DNA from: an uncultured Acetatifactor sp.
Lineage (GTDB): Bacteria > Bacillota > Clostridia > Lachnospirales > Lachnospiraceae
Direction of reading: 5' to 3'
Assembly (NCBI GenBank): GCA_910584435.1
Contig: CAJUAP010000005.1
Coordinates: 69,457 to 93,949 of the forward strand
Length of the DNA stretch: 24,493 nt
How positions within the stretch are numbered: position 1 is the first letter of the stretch; each line of letters begins with the position of its first letter. A model generated the notes under the pieces. That model had not been told where the DNA came from. It ran no database searches and worked only from the letters and a program-made list of their open reading frames with translations. This document shows positions 16,581 through 23,977 of this stretch, one piece after another. The position numbers and the translations under genes were made by a program.

Positions 16581-16759
16581 GGATTACAATACAGAGAAGT
16601 ATCATGAAGGCTGCAGTGAAGGCATTGCCGCAGAGAAGTATCATGAAGACTGCAATGGAGGCTGTGCCGCAGAAATGTATTATGAAGATAACAAATAGAG
16701 ACATTGTGGGCGCTGTAATGGAACAAATACATAATTTAAGAAAGGATTGGGTGGTATGA
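16577..16759 (+). CDS. Possible small repeat-containing ORF coupled to both neighbours
   Basis: A GTG-started frame of 60 codons begins with GTGA over the DUF1015 stop and ends with ATGA over the glgB start, so it overlaps each neighbour by 4 nt. AGGGG (16568-16572) lies four bases before the GTG. The product would be basic, with a 13-residue repeat (QRSIMKAAVKALP, then QRSIMKTAMEAVP, then a decayed QKCIMK) and an end NLRKDWVV. I know no homologue. The repeat DNA is also open in another frame (about 16504-16698, Cys/His/Glu-rich repeats), so coding is unproven. It may be only a leader that couples glgB translation. Confidence 0.3.
   Translation: MRITIQRSIMKAAVKALPQRSIMKTAMEAVPQKCIMKITNRDIVGAVMEQIHNLRKDWVV
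16592..16698 (+). repeat. 39-bp imperfect tandem repeat between DUF1015 and glgB
   Basis: Two full 39-bp units (16592-16630 and 16631-16669) and a decayed third (from 16670) lie in tandem. Each starts CAGAGAAGTATCATGAAG or a close variant. The period is 13 codons, so two forward frames stay open across it. Confidence 0.85.
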
Positions 16760-19398
16760 CAAAAAAAGTATATGACATGATGAACTGGCCCCGGATTGAA
16801 GAGATAATTTATTCCGAAAGCGATAATCCCCATGAGCTTTTGGGTCCTCATAAGGCAGGGAATCAGACTCTTGTGCAGACATATTTCCCCGAAGCAGAGG
16901 AAGTAAACATTACGTTTGATAAGACAGGGGAGACCGTTGCAATGGAGGTGGCGGATGAAGATGGGTATTTTGCAGCATTGGTGATGGGAAAAGAGCTGCC
17001 AGTCTATCATTATACGGTAAAGTACGCGGACGGAACGGAAGAGGTGTATGGAGAAGCCTACCGATATGCCCCTTTGATTACCCGTCAGGATACGGATAAA
17101 TTCCGGCAAGGCATTCATTATACAATTTATGAGAAGCTGGGGGCTCACCCTATGACGCTGGAGGGTGTGAAAGGTACTTACTTTGCCATATGGGCGCCTG
17201 CTGCCATGCGTGTCAGCGTGGTAGGGGATTTCAATCACTGGGATGGCAGAATCCATCAAATGAGAAGATTATGGGATTCCGGAATTTTTGAACTTTTTGT
17301 GCCGGATGCAAAGGAAAGGGATAATTACAAATTTGAGTTGAAGTTAAAGGGAGGAGCGACTTATCTGAAGGCGGACCCTTATGGAAATGCCGCGCAGCTT
17401 CGCCCGGAAACTGCATCGGTGATTGCGGATTTAGAAGGTTTTGCCTGGGAGGATGGGGTATTTCTTAAGAACAGAACAAAGTTTCAGACAGGCAATGTGC
17501 CGATGAGTGTATATGAATTGTATCTCGGTTCCGTTGCAAAGGGACCGGATGGCGAAGCGTACGCAAATTACAGGGAAATTGCAGAGAAGCTGATTCCTTA
17601 CATTAAGGAAATGGGATATACGCATGTGGAGCTGATGCCTGTGATGGAGCATCCTTTTGACGGTTCCTGGGGGTACCAGGTGATAGGATATTATGCGCCC
17701 ACAGCCAGGTACGGCAGTCCAAAAGATTTTATGCATTTTGTGAATGAGCTTCATAAAGCGGGAATCGGCGTGATTCTGGATTGGGTTCCGGCGCATTTCC
17801 CCAGGGACGTGTATGGTCTGTCCAATTTTGACGGTACATGTCTGTATGAGCATGTGGATCCCAGGCAGGGAAGCCATCCTCATTGGGGGACTTTGATCTA
17901 TAATTACGGCAGACCGGAAGTGTCCAATTACCTGATTGCAAATGCTCTGTTCTGGGTGGAGAAGTATCATGCGGACGGTATCAGGATGGACGCTGTGGCG
18001 AGCATGCTTTATCTGGATTACGGGAAAAAGGATGGGGAATGGGTGGCCAATATGTATGGCGGCAAGGAGAACTTAGAAGCCATCGAATTGATTAAACATT
18101 TGAACTCCATTATGAAAAAGCGTAATCCCGGCGTGTTGTCCATTGCCGAGGAAAGTACGGCATTTCCCATGATCACAGGGGATCTGGACGCAGGCGGGCT
18201 GGGATTTGATTTGAAATGGAATATGGGTTTTATGAATGATTATCTGGATTACATTAAGTATGATCCTTATTTCAGGAGCCATCACCATGGAGAACTGATT
18301 TTCAGCATGATTTATGCTTACAGTGAGAAGTTTATGCTGGTATTTTCTCATGATGAGGTGGTGCATGGGAAGGCTACCTTACTTGGAAAGATGCCGGGGG
18401 AGCGCGGGCAGAAATTTGCTAATTTACGATTGACTTATGCGTATATGATGACGCATCCAGGCAAGAAGCTGCTGTTTATGGGGCAGGATTTGGGAGAATT
18501 TGATGAGTGGAATGAGAACCGCTGTGTGGAGTGGGAGCTTGCAGAAGTGCCGGAGCACAGAGGGATTGCCGCGCTGATGAAGGACTTGAATCATTTGTAC
18601 CGCACCCGTCCGGAGCTTTATATATTGGATGATATGCCGGAAGGGTTTGAATGGCTGAACCATATCTCCGCCAATGACTGTTATCTGACATTTATGCGAA
18701 AAGGGGTTCGGGAAGAGGAACTTCTGGTGGTCATAGCTAATTTCTCAGGTGTGGAGAGGGAGATTACCACAGGCGTGCCGTTCCATGGAAAGTATAAGGA
18801 AATTTTCAATTCCGATGATGTGCGGTATGGCGGTACAGGTGTTGTGAATCCTCGTGTGAAGAAAAGCAAGGAGATTGAATGGGATGGCAGAACTTATAGT
18901 GTGACTGTAAATATGGCAGCGCTGTCTCTGAGCATTCTGCAGTATATTCCTTCTGCTGAGGATAAGGAAGCTTCCAGGATGTCAAAGGCTGGTGCAGGGA
19001 AGAAGGAAAGTGAGAAGTCTTCAAGAACAAAGACGAAGGAAACAGCAAAGTCTTCAAAATCCGAGACAGAGGTGAAGGAAACAGCAAAGTCTTCAAAATC
19101 CGAGACAGAGGTGAAGGAAGAGGCACAAGGCAGGAAAAAGGGAAATGTTCAAAAGCCGAAAAGACAGACAGCCGCGGAAAAGAAGGCGGAGGGAATTGTC
19201 AGAAGTGTGCCCAGAAAAATTGCGTCAGGAGAAAAAACTGCAGAAGAGACAACGATGAAAGAAAATGCTGCCGGAGAAGAAATTGTTGAAAATGCTGTTG
19301 AAAAAAGCTCATCAACTGCAAAAAATACAGGTAAAGCAAAAGGAACACAGGGCACGAAAAAGTCCGGCAAAAAAAGCGGAACGGATGGCCTGAATTGA
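16756..19398 (+). CDS. glgB: 1,4-alpha-glucan branching enzyme GlgB with Lys-rich tail
   Basis: GlgB cuts an alpha-1,4 glucan chain and rejoins it as an alpha-1,6 branch, in cytosolic glycogen synthesis. The 880-residue protein has an N-terminal module (about 1-110, DNPHELLGPH), a CBM48 domain (about 120-220, VVGDFNHWDG) and a GH13 barrel. The four GH13 regions are present: DWVPAH (342-347), GIRMDAV with nucleophile D412, IAEES with acid/base E465, and FSHDE with D533. A beta domain ends near 735. Residues 736-880 form an unusual Lys/Glu/Ser/Thr-rich tail with a perfect 13-residue duplication, not part of normal GlgB. The ATG at 16756 follows AAAGGA at 16741-16745 loosely; a TTG at 16747 is less likely. 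No other glg gene is in the window. Confidence 0.95.
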   Translation: MTKKVYDMMNWPRIEEIIYSESDNPHELLGPHKAGNQTLVQTYFPEAEEVNITFDKTGETVAMEVADEDGYFAALVMGKELPVYHYTVKYADGTEEVYGEAYRYAPLITRQDTDKFRQGIHYTIYEKLGAHPMTLEGVKGTYFAIWAPAAMRVSVVGDFNHWDGRIHQMRRLWDSGIFELFVPDAKERDNYKFELKLKGGATYLKADPYGNAAQLRPETASVIADLEGFAWEDGVFLKNRTKFQTGNVPMSVYELYLGSVAKGPDGEAYANYREIAEKLIPYIKEMGYTHVELMPVMEHPFDGSWGYQVIGYYAPTARYGSPKDFMHFVNELHKAGIGVILDWVPAHFPRDVYGLSNFDGTCLYEHVDPRQGSHPHWGTLIYNYGRPEVSNYLIANALFWVEKYHADGIRMDAVASMLYLDYGKKDGEWVANMYGGKENLEAIELIKHLNSIMKKRNPGVLSIAEESTAFPMITGDLDAGGLGFDLKWNMGFMNDYLDYIKYDPYFRSHHHGELIFSMIYAYSEKFMLVFSHDEVVHGKATLLGKMPGERGQKFANLRLTYAYMMTHPGKKLLFMGQDLGEFDEWNENRCVEWELAEVPEHRGIAALMKDLNHLYRTRPELYILDDMPEGFEWLNHISANDCYLTFMRKGVREEELLVVIANFSGVEREITTGVPFHGKYKEIFNSDDVRYGGTGVVNPRVKKSKEIEWDGRTYSVTVNMAALSLSILQYIPSAEDKEASRMSKAGAGKKESEKSSRTKTKETAKSSKSETEVKETAKSSKSETEVKEEAQGRKKGNVQKPKRQTAAEKKAEGIVRSVPRKIASGEKTAEETTMKENAAGEEIVENAVEKSSSTAKNTGKAKGTQGTKKSGKKSGTDGLN
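19036..19113 (+). repeat. Perfect 39-bp tandem duplication in the glgB tail
   Basis: Units 19036-19074 and 19075-19113 are identical base for base and encode KETAKSSKSETEV twice. Perfect identity points to a recent duplication by slippage, and copy number may vary between strains. Confidence 0.95.
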
Positions 19399-19443
19399 TG
19401 AAGGAAAAGCAGGCGCTGTAACAAGAAAGCAGTCAATGTAAGT

Positions 19444-19490
19444 GTGAGAAAGCAAGCGAGCAAGCTCGCTTTGAACAGCGTTTTCCTCAC
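19444..19490. repeat. Two-level hairpin downstream of glgB
   Basis: GTGAG (19444-19448) faces CTCAC (19486-19490), enclosing the strong stem AAGCGAG (19454-19460) with CTCGCTT (19465-19471) around CAAG. Only a short T stretch follows the inner stem. It may be a weak terminator for glgB or a palindromic element. Confidence 0.5.
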
Positions 19491-19500
19491 GGATTGTTTG

Positions 19501-19546
19501 TGCCGGCTGTGTCGGCATGACGGGAAGCGTGGAGCGTAAGCCGGCA
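19501..19546. repeat. GC-rich inverted repeat upstream of mscS
   Basis: TGCCGGCT (19501-19508) and AGCCGGCA (19539-19546) form a perfect 8-bp stem around a 30-base loop. No poly-T follows. It lies directly after the 19444-19490 hairpin, so the 183-base gap between glgB and mscS is largely structured. No clear promoter for mscS was seen in it. Confidence 0.55.
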
Positions 19547-19565
19547 AAGAGAGTTTATGATGAGC

Positions 19566-19571
19566 AGGAGG
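19566..19571 (+). promoter_or_regulatory. Ribosome binding site supporting the GTG start of mscS
   Basis: A full AGGAGG lies ten bases before GTG at 19582. Another GTG at 19574 is out of frame and too close. Confidence 0.75.
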
Positions 19572-19581
19572 CTGTGAAACA

Positions 19582-20475
19582 GTGGAAAGTATCAGGAACA
19601 TTGCGGAGAATATGGTCTGCAGTATGGCATCCATATCACAATATGAGGCTATTAAGGTGTTTTGGAGCAATCTGCCGGAAAAAATGCTGAATCTGGGCGT
19701 GCGGATTTTGTTTGCGGTGATTTGCTTTCTGATTGGAATCCAGCTCATTAAGCTGGTGCGCAAGATTACCCGGAAATCCATGAGCCGGGCAAATGCGGAG
19801 CTGGGGGCGATTCAGTTTGTGGATTCTTTTGTGAAAGCTGCGCTCTATGTATTATTAGTGTTAATGCTGGCATCCTCCTTTGGGGTGGATGCCGCAAGCA
19901 TTGTGGCAGTATTGGGATCTGCAGGGGTGGCAATCGGTCTGGCGGTGCAGGGCAGCTTGTCCAATCTGGCGGGTGGTGTATTGATACTCATACTGAAACC
20001 TTTTAAGGTAGGGGACTATATTAAGGAGAGCACCAATGGAAATGAAGGTACTGTCTGCGAAATCCAAATATTTTATACGAAACTGTCCACGCCGGATAAC
20101 CAGGTGATTATTCTGCCGAATGGCAATCTGGCAAACAGCAGTCTGGTGAATGTGACGGCTCAGGAATATCGGCGGATGGATATCAAAGTAGGGATTTCTT
20201 ACAGGGCTGATTTGAAAAAGGCGAAGGAAGTACTGCTGCAGGTTCTGCAGGAGGATGAAGCGGTTCAGAAGGATAAAGATATGCTTGTATTCGTGGATGA
20301 ACTTGGCAGCTCCAGTGTGATACTGGGTGTACGATGCTGGCTGTCCCAGGAAGATTTCTGGAAGGGAAAGTGGCGTATTACCGAGAATTGTAAGTTAAAA
20401 TTGGACGAGAACCAAATAGAAATTCCGTATCATCAGCTGGATGTACATCTGGACGGGAAATCAGAGGAAAAGTGA
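19582..20475 (+). CDS. mscS: Small-conductance mechanosensitive channel, MscS family
   Basis: The channel opens under membrane tension and releases solutes during osmotic downshock. The 297-residue protein has three membrane helices, the MscS minimum: about 35-58, 79-101 and the pore helix about 104-140. The pore helix has the Ala/Gly-rich SAGVAIGLAVQGSLSNLAGG pattern that packs in MscS. A soluble beta domain follows, with KPFKVGDYI and the PNGNLANSSLVN segment of the family. The gene starts with GTG behind AGGAGG. The next gene starts one base after its stop codon, so it probably heads a three-gene operon. The Lys/Glu-rich tail (DGKSEEK) is ordinary. Confidence 0.95.
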   Translation: MESIRNIAENMVCSMASISQYEAIKVFWSNLPEKMLNLGVRILFAVICFLIGIQLIKLVRKITRKSMSRANAELGAIQFVDSFVKAALYVLLVLMLASSFGVDAASIVAVLGSAGVAIGLAVQGSLSNLAGGVLILILKPFKVGDYIKESTNGNEGTVCEIQIFYTKLSTPDNQVIILPNGNLANSSLVNVTAQEYRRMDIKVGISYRADLKKAKEVLLQVLQEDEAVQKDKDMLVFVDELGSSSVILGVRCWLSQEDFWKGKWRITENCKLKLDENQIEIPYHQLDVHLDGKSEEK

Positions 20476-20476
20476 T

Positions 20477-23047
20477 ATGGATGCAAAGCCGGTAAACATA
20501 AGCCGCCGGATTGGATGTCCTCAGCTTTATGAAACGATCTGCCTGTATGGGCTTTCGGTCGGGCTTCCCATTCTGATTGCGCTGTTTGTATTGAAACAAC
20601 AGGGTTTTTATCCTTTTGGCAGTAAAACCCTGTTTATTATGGATATGAAGGATCAATATCTGGAATTTTTTGCTTCCCTGCGCAATGTGGTATCAGGAGA
20701 TGATTCTTTGTTCCTGTCCTGGTCCCGGTCCATGGGAGGGAATTATCTTGGACTGTTTGCCTATTATATAGCCAGTCCTCTGTCACTTCTTACCATATTC
20801 TTCCCTGTCAGGAAAATGACTTCTGCCATCTTGCTGTTGACGTTGCTGAAACTTGGTCTGGCAGGAGGCAGTTTTGCATATTTTGCGGATTATCTTTGGA
20901 AGCGCAGTGGACTGGAAGCGGCAGGCAGGTTTGCGGCGATACCGCTGTCGGTGAGTTATGCGCTGATGTCTTATAATATGGTTTATTCCATGTGCCTGAT
21001 GTGGCTGGATGGGGTCATTTTTCTTCCTATGATTCTGGCAGGAATTGAAAAGGTATTGGACGGCGCCGGAACATTTCATTATATGATAGCTCTGACAGCA
21101 TTACTGTACTGCAATTATTACACAGGTTACATGGTGGGAATTTTTGCCGTGATTTATACGGTTTACCGTACTTTATGCCGGGCAGAGCGAATAAATCTCA
21201 GGGAATGGGGAGGAAAACTTCTGCGTATTGCGGCGGCATCGCTGCGGGCATTGGGACTTGCAGCACCGCTTCTTCTGCCGGTGATTATGGATTTAAGGCA
21301 GGGAAAGCTGACGGCTGCTGCTTATATCCCTGATAAGGCAGCGAACTTTGTGTTTGCGGACTTGTTTGGCAAATTACGGAACGGGGTATATGACAGCATT
21401 ACAAATTCCGGTCTGCCGTCAATCTACTGTGGATATTTTGCTCTGTTCTGTTTGGGAGTTTTTATGATGCTGCGGCATATTTCCCTGAGAGAAAAGCTGG
21501 GAGCCGTATTGGTACTTGCATTATTGTCCGGCAGCTTTTATTTTACGAAATGGGATATGGTATGGCATGGATTCCAGTATCCTGCCTGGTTTCCCTTCCG
21601 CTATGCATTTGTGTGCAGTTTTTTCCTATTGTATCTGGCATTGCGTGGTATATATGCTTACTGTAACTGCAGAAGGGTGAAGAGATGTAATCCTAAATGG
21701 TGTTTCGTATATATAGCGTTATTGCTGGCGGCAGTGTCGGTTGATATGGGTAAGAATGGCAGTGCTATGTTTGCAGGGCTGGAAAGACAGTTTGGGTATT
21801 GTCCAGTAGAAGATTATGAGGCATTTCTGGATAAGGCACAGCCATTGACAGAATGGGTGATGGATTGGGATGATGGATTCTATCGTATGAATCAGGGATA
21901 TGAATTCTCTAAAAATGATGCTATGCTGCTGGGATATCATGGAATGACGCATTATTCCTCTACGTTTCACAGGGCGGTGAATGCATTAAGTTCCAAACTG
22001 GGTCTGGCGCAGGCACATATCTGGAATTCGGGTTATGGATCGAATCCTTTGCTGGATAGTTTATTCGGAGTGAAATATATTCTGGAGGACGGCATTGTTC
22101 CGGCAGAATATCTCTTGCTGGACTGGGAGGATGGCGAAAGCAGGGACGGAAGCGGGGGCAGCAGTGGATTTGGCCAAGCTGCGGTTTACGAGAATACCAT
22201 CGTGCTGCCGATTGCATATGGTGCTTCCTGTGTGGATTTGAATCCGGATTTGAGTGGTTTGAATCCTTTTGTAAATCAGAATATATTATTGAATGCTATT
22301 GCAGGGACAAAGTGTGATTATTTTACAGAATATGAATATGTTGTAGAACAAACAGGAAGGGAATGGAGCTATTATTTTACGGCAGATTCCCATAATCCGG
22401 TATATTTGTATATGAAACCGGTTATAAATGCACGTGCAGATGTTTATGTAAACGGGATATGGGTGGGCAATTACTTTACTACGGAAACAAACTGCAGTCT
22501 GTATTTGGGTAATTTTGAACCCGGACAGCAGGTGGCGGTGAGAGTGGCGCCATCAGGTCAGGCAGTGGTGAGTTCTGCTGCAATTGCACAGCTTCATATG
22601 GATTTGCTGGAACAGACAATGGAAGTACTAAGGGTCAACGGAATGATGATTGACGACCATGGGAACGGAAGATTGTCAGGGAAGATTGTAGTGGGGGAAC
22701 AGCAGAAGATTATCACTTCAATTCCTTATGATGCCGGATGGACGGTAAGAATAGATGGCAGGAAAGTGAAAGCAACCAAATTCGCAGATACATTTCTGGC
22801 AATAGAGGCAGATAGGGGCGGGCATACTATATCCTTTTCCTATGTGTCGCCGGGAGTGGGCACAGGGGTACTGCTGTTTTTAGGAGCTATTCTGGGAGTA
22901 CATGCGATTAAGTTTGTGCTGCACAGTGTTTTCCTGATTATGAAAAGGCGTTCTATGGAAAAAGAGCATTCCATGGAAAAAGAGCATCCCGGGAATGAGA
23001 GGAAAGGGGCAGGATGGAAGATAAAAAATGGATGGAACAGAGTGTAA
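20477..23047 (+). CDS. YfhO family polytopic membrane protein
   Basis: The 856-residue protein matches the YfhO family of large membrane proteins with glycosyltransferase-like folds. In Bacillus subtilis YfhO takes part in glycosylating lipoteichoic acid; the substrate here is unknown. The N-terminal half has about eleven hydrophobic segments (first about LYGLSVGLPILIALFVL). Early family motifs include FIMDMKDQYLEFF and SWSRSMGGNYLGLFAYY. A large, probably extracytoplasmic domain with VYVNGIWVGNYF and a late GWTVRIDGRKV segment follows. A last membrane helix near 795-820 precedes a basic tail with a duplicated SMEKEH. AGAGGAAAA before the ATG at 20477 sets the start, one base after mscS stops. 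The next gene overlaps its end by 34 bases, so expression is likely coupled. Confidence 0.88.
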   Translation: MDAKPVNISRRIGCPQLYETICLYGLSVGLPILIALFVLKQQGFYPFGSKTLFIMDMKDQYLEFFASLRNVVSGDDSLFLSWSRSMGGNYLGLFAYYIASPLSLLTIFFPVRKMTSAILLLTLLKLGLAGGSFAYFADYLWKRSGLEAAGRFAAIPLSVSYALMSYNMVYSMCLMWLDGVIFLPMILAGIEKVLDGAGTFHYMIALTALLYCNYYTGYMVGIFAVIYTVYRTLCRAERINLREWGGKLLRIAAASLRALGLAAPLLLPVIMDLRQGKLTAAAYIPDKAANFVFADLFGKLRNGVYDSITNSGLPSIYCGYFALFCLGVFMMLRHISLREKLGAVLVLALLSGSFYFTKWDMVWHGFQYPAWFPFRYAFVCSFFLLYLALRGIYAYCNCRRVKRCNPKWCFVYIALLLAAVSVDMGKNGSAMFAGLERQFGYCPVEDYEAFLDKAQPLTEWVMDWDDGFYRMNQGYEFSKNDAMLLGYHGMTHYSSTFHRAVNALSSKLGLAQAHIWNSGYGSNPLLDSLFGVKYILEDGIVPAEYLLLDWEDGESRDGSGGSSGFGQAAVYENTIVLPIAYGASCVDLNPDLSGLNPFVNQNILLNAIAGTKCDYFTEYEYVVEQTGREWSYYFTADSHNPVYLYMKPVINARADVYVNGIWVGNYFTTETNCSLYLGNFEPGQQVAVRVAPSGQAVVSSAAIAQLHMDLLEQTMEVLRVNGMMIDDHGNGRLSGKIVVGEQQKIITSIPYDAGWTVRIDGRKVKATKFADTFLAIEADRGGHTISFSYVSPGVGTGVLLFLGAILGVHAIKFVLHSVFLIMKRRSMEKEHSMEKEHPGNERKGAGWKIKNGWNRV
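22952..22987 (+). repeat. 18-bp tandem duplication near the yfhO-like 3' end
   Basis: Two 18-bp units (22952-22969 and 22970-22987) differ at one base and encode SMEKEH twice, just before the overlap with the next gene. It is probably a slippage product in the cytosolic tail. Confidence 0.85.
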
Positions 23048-23763
23048 TACGAGCCAGTTATCGGGCGGTATTGAAAAAGGGGATTGATGAAGAACGTCTT
23101 GAGCGGTTTTTTGCCGAATGCCAGTCAGAGATGAAGCTGGCAAATAGAGCGCACAGCCTGTTGACGGCATCACTGTACCGCTATGGCCGGTTTCTGTTTT
23201 TATACACCGAAGGGGTGGGGAAAAGATTTGAACCTGAGGACATATCGGATAATATGTCATCTGTCTTGGAATATTGGCCGGGGGTGATAGAAAAAGCGGA
23301 AAATGACAGGATATGGGTGTATATGCAGCCTTATTATTACCATGCAGTTCCTGCAAGTGTGGAAGAATGGATGCAGGGAAGGCATCCTGAACTGCGCCGT
23401 GGACGGATTGCATTGTTGGCACATGACAAGTGGGAAGAATACATGGCACATCATTTTGCACTGATGAAGGAAGGTTTGATAGAAGGGGATCGGTATCATC
23501 TGATCAGTGTCCATGAAAATGTTTTGTTTTCTTATTTCGAAGAACCCAAGACGATAACAAATCTGTTAAATCGTGCCGGTCTGCGGCAAGAATCCGGCAT
23601 GGGGAGCAGATCTGACACACGGGGTGGGACTGACATGCAGAGTGACGCGCTGAAGGACTGGCTCAGAACAGATCCGGAAAGCCATTTTGTGCGTTTTGCT
23701 GCAGGGCAGGGGCCGGAACCGGATCAGAATTTTGTGTTTCTGCCATGCTGTGCAGGTATTTGA
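23014..23763 (+). CDS. Hypothetical protein with mutarotase-like C-terminal half
   Basis: The 249-residue protein has no signal peptide or membrane segment. I do not recognise it as a named gene. The C-terminal half (about 130-249) resembles the L-rhamnose mutarotase (RhaM/DUF718) alpha/beta-barrel layout: KWEEYMAHHFALMKEG, then RYHLISVHENVLFSYFEEP, then DWLRTDPESH, ending in FVFLP, which matches the family order and its YLP-type end. The first half has a related strand pattern (SLYRYGRFLFLYTEG, then LEYWPG) and could be a second copy of the fold. A Ser/Gly-rich insert near 190-210 interrupts the C-terminal half. The gene overlaps yfhO by 34 bases and has its own AGGAAAGG site. Any sugar role is inferred from fold resemblance only. 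Confidence 0.7.
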   Translation: MEDKKWMEQSVIRASYRAVLKKGIDEERLERFFAECQSEMKLANRAHSLLTASLYRYGRFLFLYTEGVGKRFEPEDISDNMSSVLEYWPGVIEKAENDRIWVYMQPYYYHAVPASVEEWMQGRHPELRRGRIALLAHDKWEEYMAHHFALMKEGLIEGDRYHLISVHENVLFSYFEEPKTITNLLNRAGLRQESGMGSRSDTRGGTDMQSDALKDWLRTDPESHFVRFAAGQGPEPDQNFVFLPCCAGI

Positions 23764-23829
23764 GAGTATGGTGCTGTGAATGGTCTGCGGAAAACTGCAG
23801 AATTGCAAAATGCTGTTTTAAGAAGAAGG

Positions 23830-23871
23830 AAAACACTGCTTCCGCAAAAAAACGGAGCGGTGTTTTTCTTT
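23830..23871 (+). terminator. Strong intrinsic terminator ending the mscS-yfhO operon
   Basis: The arm 23830-23844 pairs with 23853-23866 (CGGAGCGGTGTTTT), with one bulge and one G-U pair. The loop is A-rich and TTCTTTG follows. It separates the operon from the blaI promoter. The A-rich 5' side suggests it may also work weakly on the other strand. Confidence 0.85.
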
Positions 23872-23908
23872 GACTTCTGGTCACGGTGAACAGAAGCTCT
23901 TAGTGGGC

Positions 23909-23937
23909 TTGACAAAAGGATAACATTGTGTTATATT
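23909..23937 (+). promoter_or_regulatory. Promoter of the blaI-blaR1 pair
   Basis: TTGACA (23909-23914) and TATATT (23932-23937) are 17 bp apart. Transcription should start near 23944, 34 bases before the repressor ATG. Confidence 0.8.
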
Positions 23938-23957
23938 TTGATTGTCAACATCATGTT
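23920..23957 (+). promoter_or_regulatory. Two candidate BlaI-type operator dyads
   Basis: ATAACA (23920-23925) and TGTTAT (23929-23934) form a perfect dyad between and over the -35 and -10. AACAT (23947-23951) and ATGTT (23953-23957) form a second just after the start site. Centres are 25 bp apart. Known BlaI/MecI operators are ACA/TGT dyads in the same position, which supports autorepression. Confidence 0.65.
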
Positions 23958-23965
23958 ATACATTT

Positions 23966-23971
23966 AGGAGG
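23966..23971 (+). promoter_or_regulatory. Ribosome binding site deciding the blaI start
   Basis: AGGAGG ends six bases before ATG at 23978. An in-frame TTG at 23942 lies upstream of this site and over the predicted transcript start, so it is rejected. Confidence 0.85.
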
Positions 23972-23977
23972 ATAAAA

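Noticed and set aside
16504..16698. Second frame through the 39-bp repeat (Cys/His/Glu-rich)
   Set aside because: It starts deep inside DUF1015 with no ribosome binding site, and it ends before glgB. The 16577 frame fits the gene junctions better.
19149..19781. 210-codon open frame on the - strand
   Set aside because: It spans the glgB tail, the structured gap and the mscS start. The Phe/Ser/Leu-rich sequence is the complement of Lys-rich codons.
20441..20476. Longer yfhO-like start
   Set aside because: It would overlap mscS by 35 bases and include the AGAGGAAAA site that serves the ATG at 20477.
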